In this document: one piece after another, positions 16,434 through 25,695 of the stretch
Layout of the letters: the number at the start of each line of letters is the position of its first letter
Numbering within the stretch: position 1 is the stretch's first letter
From: Desulfomicrobium sp. UBA5193
Lineage (GTDB): Bacteria; Desulfobacterota; Desulfovibrionia; Desulfovibrionales; Desulfomicrobiaceae
DNA: 64,000 nt
Direction of reading: 5' to 3'
Assembly (NCBI GenBank): GCA_002412965.1
Contig: DHWB01000004.1
Location: 124,001 to 188,000, forward strand
Notes under the pieces: model-generated
What the model saw: the letters and a program-made list of their open reading frames with translations, nothing else
The model's database searches: none
What the model was told of the DNA's origin: nothing
Program-made: the position numbers and the translations under genes

Positions 16434-16877
16434 ATGAGCCGGGTCAGCGAAGACGCACGCAAGCGGGCGCGCGACATCCGTGACGAGGCCCTGTCCAGAC
16501 ATGCCGAACGGGACCGGGCCTCGCTTCTGCTTGTGCGTGACGAGCTCGCCGAGCTCAAGGCCATGGTCGCGGGACAGCAGGAACAGATTGTCCGACTGAT
16601 TGCCATGATCTCCGCCCTGACCGCGCGTCTCGCTCCGGACGATCCGGTCGCAGGCGTTTCTCCATCGACCCCCCGTCCTCTTTCAACGCAAAAACGCGCG
16701 GCCCTCGAACGCATCCGTGAGCTGCGCGCCCAAGATCTCTCATTTTCCCAGATCTGCGAAGTCTTCCAGTCCGAGGGCGTGCCGACCCTGTCCGGAGAAG
16801 GGCAGTGGTCCAAGGGCACGCTTTGGAACCTGTGGAAGAATCACCACCGCCAGCTCCATCCAAAGAGCCCTGGCTGA
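16434..16877 (+). CDS. Hypothetical protein with coiled coil and recombinase-like HTH
   Basis: 147 residues. The N-terminal half is a charged coiled coil (ARDIRDEALSRHAERD, LVRDELAELKAMVAGQQ). The C-terminal half (ALERIRELRAQDLSFSQI, then SGEGQWSKGTLWNLWKNH) resembles the helix-turn-helix in the recombinase domain of large serine recombinases, where a conserved G-x-W precedes the last helix. No catalytic resolvase domain is present, so it is not an integrase. It is convergent with the HD-GYP gene. Function unknown. Confidence 0.6.
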   Translation: MSRVSEDARKRARDIRDEALSRHAERDRASLLLVRDELAELKAMVAGQQEQIVRLIAMISALTARLAPDDPVAGVSPSTPRPLSTQKRAALERIRELRAQDLSFSQICEVFQSEGVPTLSGEGQWSKGTLWNLWKNHHRQLHPKSPG

Positions 16878-16913
16878 AGTCTTTTTTGCCCCGCTCCTTC
16901 CCTCGTTTCCTTC

Positions 16914-18299
16914 CTACGGAAAATGACGTTGCAGATCCTCCAGCAGGTCCGGCTCCTTCTCCAGAATGTCGGCCAGGGCTTCCACGGCCGACGCGTCGAA
17001 GGCGGTGCCTTTTTTGCCGAGCAGTTCGTCCAGGGATGTCTTTTGCCCCAGACCGGGGCGGTACGGGCGATGTGAGGACATGGCCTCGAACACGTCGGCA
17101 ACGCCGAGGATGCGGGCTTCGAGCATGATTTCTTCTTTCTTCAGACCGTGCGGATAGCCGCTGCCGTCCAGCCGTTCATGGTGCTGCAGCACCATGTCCG
17201 CCACGGGCATGGCAAAGGGAATGTCCCGCACAATCTGGTACCCGATTTCCGGGTGACACTTCATCAGGTTCATTTCCACTTCGCGCAGCGTGCCGGGTTT
17301 GGCCAGAAATTCGGACGGGATGTAGATTTTGCCGATGTCATGGAGCTTGGCCGCGGTCTCAAGCCCGAGGAGCCGCTGCGCATCGAGGTCGAGCGATTTT
17401 CCGATGCGCACGGCCAGGCTCGCCACCCTGGCCTGATGGCCGGCCGTGTAGGGATCGCGGATTTCCGTCATGCGGGCCAGGGCCTCCACGGTCTTGTCCA
17501 GCGTCTTCTGAAGAATGAACAGCCGTTCCGTCTGCAGAAACTCTTTTTCCTTTTGATCGGTAATGTCCCGCAGCATTCCGATCAGTCTCCAGGTCCGGTC
17601 CGCATCCCGGAATACATCCACATACTGGGCGATCCACCGCACGGACCCGTCGTGCAGGATGATGCGATGTTCGGCTTCGCGGGTCTGGCCGCTGTCCTTG
17701 CAGTCGTGGATGGCGCGCACCAGCGTCGCCCGGTCTTCAGGGTGCACCGAGCCGAAGAGTTCCGTGAAATCGCCCTCCGAAGTTGCAGGAGTGAAATGCA
17801 TGAGCCGTTCAAAACCCCGGCTCCATTGGCATGTGCCGCCAAGGATATCCCATTCCCAGCGCCCCAGCGTGTCCGTGCGGTTGAGCAGTCCTTTTTTGGT
17901 GGCGAGCAGACGCAGGTTGCTCAAGTATTGTTGCAAGATCTCGAGGAGAAGATCGCTGTCCATGGGTTTGACCAGAAAGCGGTGTATCTGGCCGGCATTG
18001 ATGGCCTCGATGACCCGCTCCATGCTGGCGTGGCCGGAGAGGATGATGCGGATGATTTCCGGATGGCGCGTGCGGACGATGGAGAGAAATTCGGAGCCGG
18101 TCATGCCCGGCATTTGTTCATCGGCGACAACGATGTCGATGGGCGTCGAATCGACCAGCTCCAGGGCCTGGAAAGCGGACTGGGCAAAAAGTTTCTGAAA
18201 GGGAGCCCTGTGCAGGGCACGGCGCAGGCCGTCCAGCACGGACTGCTCGTCGTCGATGAAAAGTACGCACTGGTCTCGGTTGCTCACATTGTCCATCAT
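16914..18299 (-). CDS. Response regulator: REC-PAS-HD-GYP phosphodiesterase
   Basis: 461 residues. The receiver (residues ~10-125) has FIDDE and the phospho-acceptor region VVADEQMPGMTGSEF. A PAS domain with PAC tail (~130-250) includes RWEWDILGG and RIILHDGSVRWIAQY. The HD-GYP domain (~265-460) has KLHDIGKIYIP and HHERLDGSGYPHGL, all metal-binding residues intact. It is predicted to hydrolyse c-di-GMP when activated by a kinase, plausibly the large histidine kinase encoded divergently from 18521. Confidence 0.92.
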   Translation of the reverse strand: MMDNVSNRDQCVLFIDDEQSVLDGLRRALHRAPFQKLFAQSAFQALELVDSTPIDIVVADEQMPGMTGSEFLSIVRTRHPEIIRIILSGHASMERVIEAINAGQIHRFLVKPMDSDLLLEILQQYLSNLRLLATKKGLLNRTDTLGRWEWDILGGTCQWSRGFERLMHFTPATSEGDFTELFGSVHPEDRATLVRAIHDCKDSGQTREAEHRIILHDGSVRWIAQYVDVFRDADRTWRLIGMLRDITDQKEKEFLQTERLFILQKTLDKTVEALARMTEIRDPYTAGHQARVASLAVRIGKSLDLDAQRLLGLETAAKLHDIGKIYIPSEFLAKPGTLREVEMNLMKCHPEIGYQIVRDIPFAMPVADMVLQHHERLDGSGYPHGLKKEEIMLEARILGVADVFEAMSSHRPYRPGLGQKTSLDELLGKKGTAFDASAVEALADILEKEPDLLEDLQRHFP

Positions 18300-18520
18300 G
18301 GTCTCTCCTGGCCGGAAGGGAATGTCTCTGACAGTTTCGGATGTTTGAGCGGTTCACCCTTTTTGCGACGTCTCTTGCTGTCCGATTCAGGGGGAGCTTG
18401 AAGCGGTTTGGGATACGGCCACAAAGGCCGGTCGCAATGCAGATTATTTTTGTTTTACTTGCTTTTGGAAAATGATCAATGTAAAAATTACATAAATATT
18501 TAAAATAATTTCATAATACT

Positions 18521-21499
18521 ATGAAAAAAAACGAGAAAGATGGAATTTTGCACGGGGCATGTGCCTGTTTTTCCGAAAAAAGGTTACGAGAAAATGGAAT
18601 ATCTCGATCAGAGATACGCAGGGCAAACAAGAGTTCCGCAGGGATGGTGATTCCCATGGATGGATTCGTCCAGCTGCTTCGTGACAAGCAGCCATGGCTT
18701 ATGGAGAGGATTCTCGGCTATGCCACGGAGCATGGCTATGTTCGTTACACCTCGAATTTATTGGAGGCGTGGCGCCTCTCAATTGCCGGCCTGACCGAGG
18801 CCATTGCCGCCGCTCTTTCAGACCCTGGCGGATACAGCACCGCCATCATGGTCGATACGGACTGGAACGAGGATCCGGTGACCCGTTTTGGCGTGACGGA
18901 AGCTCGCAAACATCGCGAACGGGGAATACCGCTGGGCATGTTTCTGGGGCTCTTTATCGATTACCGGCAGAGCTATCGGGATTGCGTGCGCGAGTTTTAT
19001 CCGCCGGGCAGTGATCGTGACCGGCTGGACCAATTGGTGGTGAGCCTTTTTGACCGCATGGGAACGGCTTTTTGCGTGCATTGGACGCAATCGAAGGACG
19101 AAGCCGTCATGGCCAACATGGCATCCACGTTGAGGGACATGACCAATGAGAAGAATCGCTACCTGAATTTTTTCGAGAGCGTCGCCTGTCCGGTTATTTT
19201 CATCAACGGGTCCGGTTTGATCGATGACCTTAATTCCGCAGCGGGCAGACTGGTCAACTCCGATGTTCGTCCGGGTCAGGAATATTACGCCGTCCAGACG
19301 GAGAGCCAGTCTGAAAGTCTGCACGGAAAACTCCTGGAAGATGTCTTCCCCTGGCTGGAGGAGCTGATGCGCTCGGTCTTGACCCACGGGGACCTGCCGA
19401 AGGAATGTGACGTGTCTTTTTCCGGGCCGCAGGGCATCCGGTATTATCACGCCGTTCTGAACAGGCAGCCCGACGTCTTGGCGCAGGCCACGGGTTATTC
19501 ACTGGTGTTGCATGATGAAACCGAAGGCCGGCAAGTCAGGGAGTTTGTCATCAGGGCCAAGGAAGAGTTGGAGCGCACCTTCGATACGATCTCGGATCTG
19601 GTTTTTTTGGTCGACAACAACTGGACCATCTTGCGGGCCAACAAATCCCTGGCGGATCAGCTCGGCGTTTCCCCTCGGGATCTCATCGGTCGAACTTGCC
19701 GGGACGTGTTGGGCTGCTCACTGTGCTCCCTTCCTGGCGAGTCGTGCGTCACGGAGGGCATCCCCGTCTCTTTCGCCAATATGTCCGGCAGCTTCCTTGT
19801 CAGCCGCAATCTTCTTCGCGATCGTACCGGGAATCCTTTCGGCAGCGTCTTTGTGGCCCGTGATGTGACCACCATGGAACGCATTCGCGGAACGTTGATG
19901 GACATTGAGAAGAAATACAAAAATATTTTCGAAAATGCGCGCGAGGGCATTTTTCAGAGTACGCTTGAGGGGCAGTATTTGAGCCTCAATCCGGCCATGG
20001 CCCGCATCTTCGGCTTTGACTCACCCGAGGAAATGCGCACAGCCTTCACGGATATCGGCAAGCAGATGTATGTCCATCCCGAGGACCGCCGCGCCATCAT
20101 CGATGAGGGCCTGGCCAAGGGAATTGTGATGGCCAGGGAGGTGCCGCTCAGGCGCAAGGACTGCTCTGTTTTTTGGGCGGAATTGAAAGGGCGGGTGGTG
20201 CGCGATGCGGAAGGGTATTTCAAGTATTTTGAGGGGTTTGTAGAGGACGTGTCCGAACGGCGACGGTTTGTTGAAGAGCTGGCGCAGAGCGAAAAACGGT
20301 TCCGAAGCCTGGTTGAGACCATGAGCCAGGGTCTCGTGCAGATTGATCCTCACGGAGTGCTGACCTATTGCAACGACCATTTCTGCGAGCTGGTGGGCAT
20401 GCCTCGCGATCAGATGCTCGGCCGGGCTTTGGAATCCCTGATTCATTCGGACGACAAGGGTACTCTGGGCTGGCTTTTGAAAAGCGATTTTGGTTCCGAG
20501 GCGCAGCGACATCTCGATATCCGTTTTTGCAAGGGCACCTCCCATGTGTTCACCATTGTCACTGCGGTGCAGCTTTCCGCAGCGAAAGGGGATGAAGGCG
20601 GATTCTGGCTTTTGGTCATGGACGTCACGCAGCGCAAACTTCTTGAGGCCCAGCTCCTGCAAACCCAGAAATTGGAAGCCATCGGCCAACTTGCAGCAGG
20701 CATTGCCCATGAAATCAACACGCCGACGCAATACGTGCTCAACAACATGTGGTTCATCAAGGAAGCCATCGAGCAGATCCACGCCGCCATTGCCCGGCAT
20801 GAGGAGTTCTTTGCGAGGGTCTCGGCCGAAACCTCCTTGACCGGCGGTGTCGCGGAGCTGCGCGCCAGGGATCTTGATCAGCAGATAGCCTTTTATCTGG
20901 AGGAGCTGCCCGCCGCCATCTCCGAGACCTTGCAGGGACTGGAGCGGATCACAGCGATTGTCGGTTCGGTCAAGCAGTTCGCACATCCTGGCCATGAAAT
21001 GCAGAGGGATGTCGATGTGAACGCGCTGGTCGAGAATACGGTCAATTTGTCCCGCAACGAGTGGAAATACGTTGCGGATCTGTCCATGGATCTTGACCCC
21101 GAGTTACCTGCCGTGTCCTGCCAGATGCAGGAGATCGGTCAAGTGCTCTTGAACCTCGTCATCAATGCTGCCCACGCCATTGTTGATGCCGGAGACGGAA
21201 AAGACGACGTCAGGGGTTCCATCCATATCAGCACCCGAAGGAAGGGCGAGTGGGCCGAGATCAGGGTGCAGGATACGGGAACCGGCATCCCGGAGCATGC
21301 GCAGCCGCATATTTTCGAGCCGTTCTTCACGACCAAGCCCGTTGGCACGGGCACCGGTCAAGGCCTTTTCATTGCTCACCGCTCGGTGGTCAAGCATCAC
21401 GGCGGCAACATCAGTTTCGAAACCCAGGCCGGACAAGGAACAACGTTCGTCATCACATTACCTTTGGCGGGTAGAATATCGGACGGGCATCATGCGTAA
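18521..21499 (+). CDS. Multi-PAS sensor histidine kinase
   Basis: 992 residues; no membrane segments are evident, so it is probably cytoplasmic. An N-terminal helical region (~45-200) resembles RsbRD_N-type sensor modules. Four PAS domains follow (~205-340, ~345-460, ~465-590, ~600-715). The second carries a four-cysteine cluster (C393, C399, C402, C409). HisKA has the phospho-His in AGIAHEINTP (H730). HATPase has LVINAAHAI, DTGTGIPE and TGTGQGLFIAH. No SD precedes the first ATG; Met at 18644 or 18656 are plausible starts. It overlaps the REC-HDOD gene by eight bases, indicating a kinase-regulator pair. Confidence 0.9.
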   Translation: MKKNEKDGILHGACACFSEKRLRENGISRSEIRRANKSSAGMVIPMDGFVQLLRDKQPWLMERILGYATEHGYVRYTSNLLEAWRLSIAGLTEAIAAALSDPGGYSTAIMVDTDWNEDPVTRFGVTEARKHRERGIPLGMFLGLFIDYRQSYRDCVREFYPPGSDRDRLDQLVVSLFDRMGTAFCVHWTQSKDEAVMANMASTLRDMTNEKNRYLNFFESVACPVIFINGSGLIDDLNSAAGRLVNSDVRPGQEYYAVQTESQSESLHGKLLEDVFPWLEELMRSVLTHGDLPKECDVSFSGPQGIRYYHAVLNRQPDVLAQATGYSLVLHDETEGRQVREFVIRAKEELERTFDTISDLVFLVDNNWTILRANKSLADQLGVSPRDLIGRTCRDVLGCSLCSLPGESCVTEGIPVSFANMSGSFLVSRNLLRDRTGNPFGSVFVARDVTTMERIRGTLMDIEKKYKNIFENAREGIFQSTLEGQYLSLNPAMARIFGFDSPEEMRTAFTDIGKQMYVHPEDRRAIIDEGLAKGIVMAREVPLRRKDCSVFWAELKGRVVRDAEGYFKYFEGFVEDVSERRRFVEELAQSEKRFRSLVETMSQGLVQIDPHGVLTYCNDHFCELVGMPRDQMLGRALESLIHSDDKGTLGWLLKSDFGSEAQRHLDIRFCKGTSHVFTIVTAVQLSAAKGDEGGFWLLVMDVTQRKLLEAQLLQTQKLEAIGQLAAGIAHEINTPTQYVLNNMWFIKEAIEQIHAAIARHEEFFARVSAETSLTGGVAELRARDLDQQIAFYLEELPAAISETLQGLERITAIVGSVKQFAHPGHEMQRDVDVNALVENTVNLSRNEWKYVADLSMDLDPELPAVSCQMQEIGQVLLNLVINAAHAIVDAGDGKDDVRGSIHISTRRKGEWAEIRVQDTGTGIPEHAQPHIFEPFFTTKPVGTGTGQGLFIAHRSVVKHHGGNISFETQAGQGTTFVITLPLAGRISDGHHA

Positions 21500-22709
21500 T
21501 CTCCTGGTTCTCTTTGTTGATGGCGACGCCCAGCTGCTGAAGAGCCTTGCACGTTTGATCGCGACCAAGCGCTTGAACTGGAGCGCGCGCTTTGCCGGGA
21601 GCGGAAAAGAGGCTTTGCGTGTCCTGGATGAACAGGAATGCGACGTGATCATAACCGACGCAAGCCTGAAGGACATGAGCGGAAGCGTGCTCCTGAATCA
21701 GGTCAAGGAGCAGCACTCTCTGATCTTGCGCATCCTGCTCACCGAGCAGGTTGATCATTCCCTGATATCGAGCCTGCTCAAGTCCGCTCACCAGCTTCTC
21801 GCCAAGCCGTGTCCGCTGGACCAGCTCGTCGAAGCGATCGAGTGCGCCATCTCCCTGCGATCGTTGTACATGAATCCGGCCGTGCGGCGGATCATCTATC
21901 GCATGGAGCATCTGCCCGTGGTGCCCAGGATTTATTTGGAGTTGACGCAGGAGCTGCGCAAGAAGGATTGCGCCCCCAATTCCCTGGGGGCCATCATTGC
22001 GCGGGACATGGGGCTGACGGCCGGGGTTCTGAAGATGGTCAACTCGCCTTTTTTCGGACTGTCCCGGCGCATCGAATCGCCCCAGCAGGCGGTGTCATTC
22101 ATTGGCGTGAGCATTTTGAAAGGGCTTGTCATCTATGAGCAAATTTTCAAGGCGCTGAATCCTGCCAATTATCCCGACTTCGATGTGGAGCGGCTCTGGG
22201 AGCACAGCCTGAATGCCGCCCGCTGCTGCAAGGCCGTGGTCAAGCATGAGGGTGGCAGTGGAAAGGAGCTGGACAGCGCCTTCAGCGCGGGCCTGCTGCA
22301 TGACATCGGCAAGATTGTCCTCGCCGAAGGATGCTCGGAGGAGTATGTCTGTGCCCTGCAGAAATCCCGATCGGAAAATTTGCCTCTGGTTGAAGCGGAG
22401 GTGGCCCTGCTCGGGGTTGCCCACGCCGAGGTGGGGGCGTATCTTCTTGGATTATGGGGCTTCCCCGAACCATTGGTCAGTGCCATTGCCGATCATCATG
22501 AGCCGTCTCGGGGAGATCGTCCGTCACTTCTGACCGCCGTCCTGCACTGTGTGGATGTGTCGATGCACGACCTCTACGTACAAAGCAGTGGATATTCCAG
22601 CCATTTTCTGGATCAGGGGTATCTGTCTCGCAACGGATGGGAAAATAAACTGGAAAAGTGGAAAGAAATTGTCGATGCCGAGCTCGACAGCACCATTGCC
22701 GACAGATGA
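21492..22709 (+). CDS. Response regulator: REC-HDOD
   Basis: 405 residues from the ATG at 21492, inside the end of the kinase gene. The receiver (residues 1-120) contains FVDGDAQLLKSL and ITDASLKDMSG with phospho-Asp. HDOD follows (~135-340): MEHLPVVPRIYLELTQEL, VLKMVNSPFFGLSRRIESPQQAVSFIG, WEHSLNAARCC, and LLHDIGKIVLAEG. HDOD proteins lack established enzymatic activity and are adaptors in second-messenger and motility control. Overlap with the kinase gene makes it the probable cognate output. Confidence 0.9.
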   Translation: MRNLLVLFVDGDAQLLKSLARLIATKRLNWSARFAGSGKEALRVLDEQECDVIITDASLKDMSGSVLLNQVKEQHSLILRILLTEQVDHSLISSLLKSAHQLLAKPCPLDQLVEAIECAISLRSLYMNPAVRRIIYRMEHLPVVPRIYLELTQELRKKDCAPNSLGAIIARDMGLTAGVLKMVNSPFFGLSRRIESPQQAVSFIGVSILKGLVIYEQIFKALNPANYPDFDVERLWEHSLNAARCCKAVVKHEGGSGKELDSAFSAGLLHDIGKIVLAEGCSEEYVCALQKSRSENLPLVEAEVALLGVAHAEVGAYLLGLWGFPEPLVSAIADHHEPSRGDRPSLLTAVLHCVDVSMHDLYVQSSGYSSHFLDQGYLSRNGWENKLEKWKEIVDAELDSTIADR

Positions 22710-22761
22710 CGCGGCATTCATTTTGGACGAAGCCTCATTTCAAACTCAGGCAGGTTGATTC

Positions 22762-24510
22762 ATGACAGTCACAGAGTCGGATCAAATGGCGGACAGCTGC
22801 TTTGAGCCGCAGCGGCGCTTCACGATCCTTCGGGATATCTTCGACAGCTTGAGTGAGCACATCGCGGTGCTTGACCATGCCGGACGCATTGTCGACGCCA
22901 ATGCGAGCTGGAGGCGATTCGCAACGGAGAATTCCGGAGAGGATCAATGCCGGATCGAGGGGGAAAATTATATAGAGGTCTGTGAAAATGCGACGGGAGC
23001 CTTCTCCGAGGACGCACGCGCCGCCGCCGTTGGAATCCGGGCCGTGCTGGCGGGAGAGACGCCGTCCTTTCGGTTCGAATATCCTTGCCATTCGCCAATC
23101 GAGAAGCGCTGGTTCCTGATGACGGCGACTCCCTTGGTCTCGCACGGCATCATTGACGGCGCGGTGGTCTCCCACATCCAGATCACGACGCGCAAGCTGG
23201 CCGAGGCTGCCCTCATTCGTTACGAGCGGGCCATAGCCTCTTCCTCGTCATTGGTCAGCATCATCGACACGAATTTCGTCTATCAGCTGGTCAACGACAG
23301 CTACCTCAAATTTCATGAAAAGAAGCGCAGCGAGATCGAGGGCCGCAAGGTCGCGCAGCTCCTGGGACAGGATGTCTTTGAAGGGCACGTCAAGCCGCGT
23401 CTTGAACGCTGTTTTGCCGGCGAGACCGTGGAATTTGAGGTCTGGTTCGAGAGCAAGGGGGAGGGGAAACGTTGTCTGGCCGTGACCTATTACCCGTACC
23501 GCGAGCGGGACAATTCCATTTCCGGGGCCGTGGTCACGGCCAATGACATCACCGAGGCCAAACTGCTGCAGGACGAGGTCGCAAGCAGCGCCCGCCGTCT
23601 GTCCGAGGCCCAGCGCCTTGCCCAGGTCGGCAGCTTCGAGCACGACTACGTGCAGGGGAAAAAGAGCTGGTCCGACGAGTTTTGTCGCATTCTCGGCTAC
23701 GCTCCCGCAGAGGTGGACCCGGATTTCAATCTTTTCATGCACCACATCCACCCCGAGGATGAACCCGATTTCAAGGAGAATTTTGAATTCGCCCAGACCT
23801 CCGGCCTTGATTTCTCAACTGCGCTGCGCATCCGCACCGTGCAGGGCGAAGAGAGGCATGTCAGTCTGATCTGCGGTTTCGATCTGCTGGAGGACGGTTC
23901 GTATTTTCGTTTGCATGGGGCCATGGTCGATGTGACTCTGCGCCGTCTGGCCGAGCTGCGGCTGGAGAGATTGGCGAACACGGATGAGTTGACGGGCCTG
24001 CCCAACCGCAGACATTTTCTGGAGACAGTGCGCAAGGAGCTGGCCCGATCCGCGCGTTTCGGCAAGCCGCTGTGCATGGCCATGGTCGACATCGACGATT
24101 TCAAGAAAGTCAATGATACACATGGACACGGTGTCGGCGACCTGGCTCTGCAACATGTGGCTGCAGCCATCGCGAGGGAGCGAAGAGCCTTTGACATCGT
24201 CGGTCGGCTTGGCGGCGAAGAGTTTTGTATTCTGTTTCCGGAAACGGGGCTGGATGCGGGGACGGTGGCGGCAGAGCGTGTGCTCACGGGGCTGGCCGAA
24301 TCGGTCTTCGTCCATCAAGATCTGAAGTTGGGCCTGACGGTCAGCATCGGGTTGGCCGAGCATGAGCAGGGCGAAGGGCTGGACGAACTCCTGAGACGCG
24401 CCGACGAGGCCTTGTATGCAGCCAAAAAGAGCGGCAAGAACCGGGTCTGCTCAGCCTCGCTCATGCTCCAAGAGGGTGGACATCCATGCCAAATATTGAA
24501 CAAAATTTAG
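22762..24510 (+). CDS. PAS-PAS-PAS diguanylate cyclase
   Basis: 582 residues. Three PAS domains occupy ~20-400; the third has RIRTVQGEERHVSLICGFD. The GGDEF domain (~405-570) begins with NTDELTGLPNRRHFLETV. The active site is intact (GGEEF at 484-488), and a c-di-GMP inhibitory I-site R475-A-F-D478 lies five residues before it, so product feedback is expected. No transmembrane segment is seen. It follows the REC-HDOD gene by 52 bases in the same direction. Confidence 0.92.
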   Translation: MTVTESDQMADSCFEPQRRFTILRDIFDSLSEHIAVLDHAGRIVDANASWRRFATENSGEDQCRIEGENYIEVCENATGAFSEDARAAAVGIRAVLAGETPSFRFEYPCHSPIEKRWFLMTATPLVSHGIIDGAVVSHIQITTRKLAEAALIRYERAIASSSSLVSIIDTNFVYQLVNDSYLKFHEKKRSEIEGRKVAQLLGQDVFEGHVKPRLERCFAGETVEFEVWFESKGEGKRCLAVTYYPYRERDNSISGAVVTANDITEAKLLQDEVASSARRLSEAQRLAQVGSFEHDYVQGKKSWSDEFCRILGYAPAEVDPDFNLFMHHIHPEDEPDFKENFEFAQTSGLDFSTALRIRTVQGEERHVSLICGFDLLEDGSYFRLHGAMVDVTLRRLAELRLERLANTDELTGLPNRRHFLETVRKELARSARFGKPLCMAMVDIDDFKKVNDTHGHGVGDLALQHVAAAIARERRAFDIVGRLGGEEFCILFPETGLDAGTVAAERVLTGLAESVFVHQDLKLGLTVSIGLAEHEQGEGLDELLRRADEALYAAKKSGKNRVCSASLMLQEGGHPCQILNKI

Positions 24511-24591
24511 TCCCGATGGAATACAAAAGCGACTGAGAATTTGCATCTTTCCCTGCTCGCGGGAGACCGGACGTTCATGCACGGAGGACTC

Positions 24592-25695
24592 ATGTCTGAT
24601 CTGACCATCCAAGCCGAGAAGCTGCCCCGTGTGTCCTTGGGCGCCGCGCGAAAATTCGCGGAGCTGGAAGACGTGCTGCTGGATGCGGTCAATACGCACA
24701 TGACCGGGCGTGCCGACCTGGCCGATCTCATCGGATCGAATCCCGTGGATGCCATGCTGACCAACCATCGCAACCACGCGGCGTTCATGGCCAACGTGTT
24801 TCATTTTGGCAGCTACGCCCTTTTGGCGGAAACCCTGCCTTGGGTATACCGGGCGTACCGCAACCAGGGCTTTGAACATGCCTATTTTTCTGTGGAACTT
24901 GCGGCCTGGAAGGCGGCCATCCGCGAGGCCATGCCGGTTGACTGCAAGGAAATACTGGCCGTGTACGAGTGGATGCTCTCCCGACATGAGGACGTGATCA
25001 CGCTTTCCTTGCTGCCGGCCGAAGACTCTTCATCTGCGGTTGAGCAGTGGCGTCCGACCTGTGAGGAGTTCATCGCCGCGCTTTTGGCTGGTGATGTGGA
25101 GTTTTGCCGGGGTTTGACCCGGCGCATGGTTCGAAGCGGTCCCGAGATGGTCGAGTTCTTCGTTCATGTCGTGCAACCTGCGCTCTACGCCGTTGGTGCG
25201 CGTTGGGAGAACGGGGAGATCGGCGTGGCTCAGGAGCATCTGGCTTCGGCCATCGTGTCCAGGCTCCTGGCGTCCATCCCGGTGGCGGAGTTCAGCCCGG
25301 CCATGGCGCGGGGCAAGGCCGTGGTCAGCGCCTCCACCAACGAATTTCATGAGCTGGGAGCCTGGATGGTCGCTTTTTGTCTGGAGAGTGACGGATGGGA
25401 CGTGCGTTACCTTGGGGCCAATCTTCCCGGCGATGATATTCTGGCCTTTGTGCACGCCGAACAGCCTGATCTGCTCTGTCTGTCCGTGACCATGGCCTTC
25501 AACCTGAACGCGGTCAAACGCATCATCGAAAGCGTCCGGGTCGATGCATCCCTGGTGCGGACACGGGTGCTTGTCGGCGGCCAGGCCGTTCTGAACAATC
25601 CTGGTCTGTTGCATGACATGGGCGCCGACGCTTTTGCCCCGGATTGCAAGGCCGCCATCCGCGTGGCCAGAAGCCTTTGCATGCAGGAGGATTGA
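24592..25695 (+). CDS. B12-binding photoreceptor-like sensor protein
   Basis: 367 residues from the ATG at 24592 (GGAGG just upstream). Residues ~150-225 match the B12-binding cap helix bundle and contain W205-x9-E215-H216, the motif of light-sensing CarH/LitR cap domains. Residues ~240-365 are a cobalamin-binding Rossmann domain with E251-x-H253-x2-G256 (ExHxxG; His is the lower axial ligand) and VRVDASLVRTRVLVGGQA. No MerR DNA-binding domain is present; the N-terminal ~140 residues are helical and unassigned. The stop overlaps the next start (TGATG), coupling it to the GGDEF-like protein. Confidence 0.82.
   Translation: MSDLTIQAEKLPRVSLGAARKFAELEDVLLDAVNTHMTGRADLADLIGSNPVDAMLTNHRNHAAFMANVFHFGSYALLAETLPWVYRAYRNQGFEHAYFSVELAAWKAAIREAMPVDCKEILAVYEWMLSRHEDVITLSLLPAEDSSSAVEQWRPTCEEFIAALLAGDVEFCRGLTRRMVRSGPEMVEFFVHVVQPALYAVGARWENGEIGVAQEHLASAIVSRLLASIPVAEFSPAMARGKAVVSASTNEFHELGAWMVAFCLESDGWDVRYLGANLPGDDILAFVHAEQPDLLCLSVTMAFNLNAVKRIIESVRVDASLVRTRVLVGGQAVLNNPGLLHDMGADAFAPDCKAAIRVARSLCMQED

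Noticed and set aside
16434..16877. Serine recombinase / integrase
   Set aside because: Only a recombinase-like helix-turn-helix is visible; the catalytic resolvase domain is missing.
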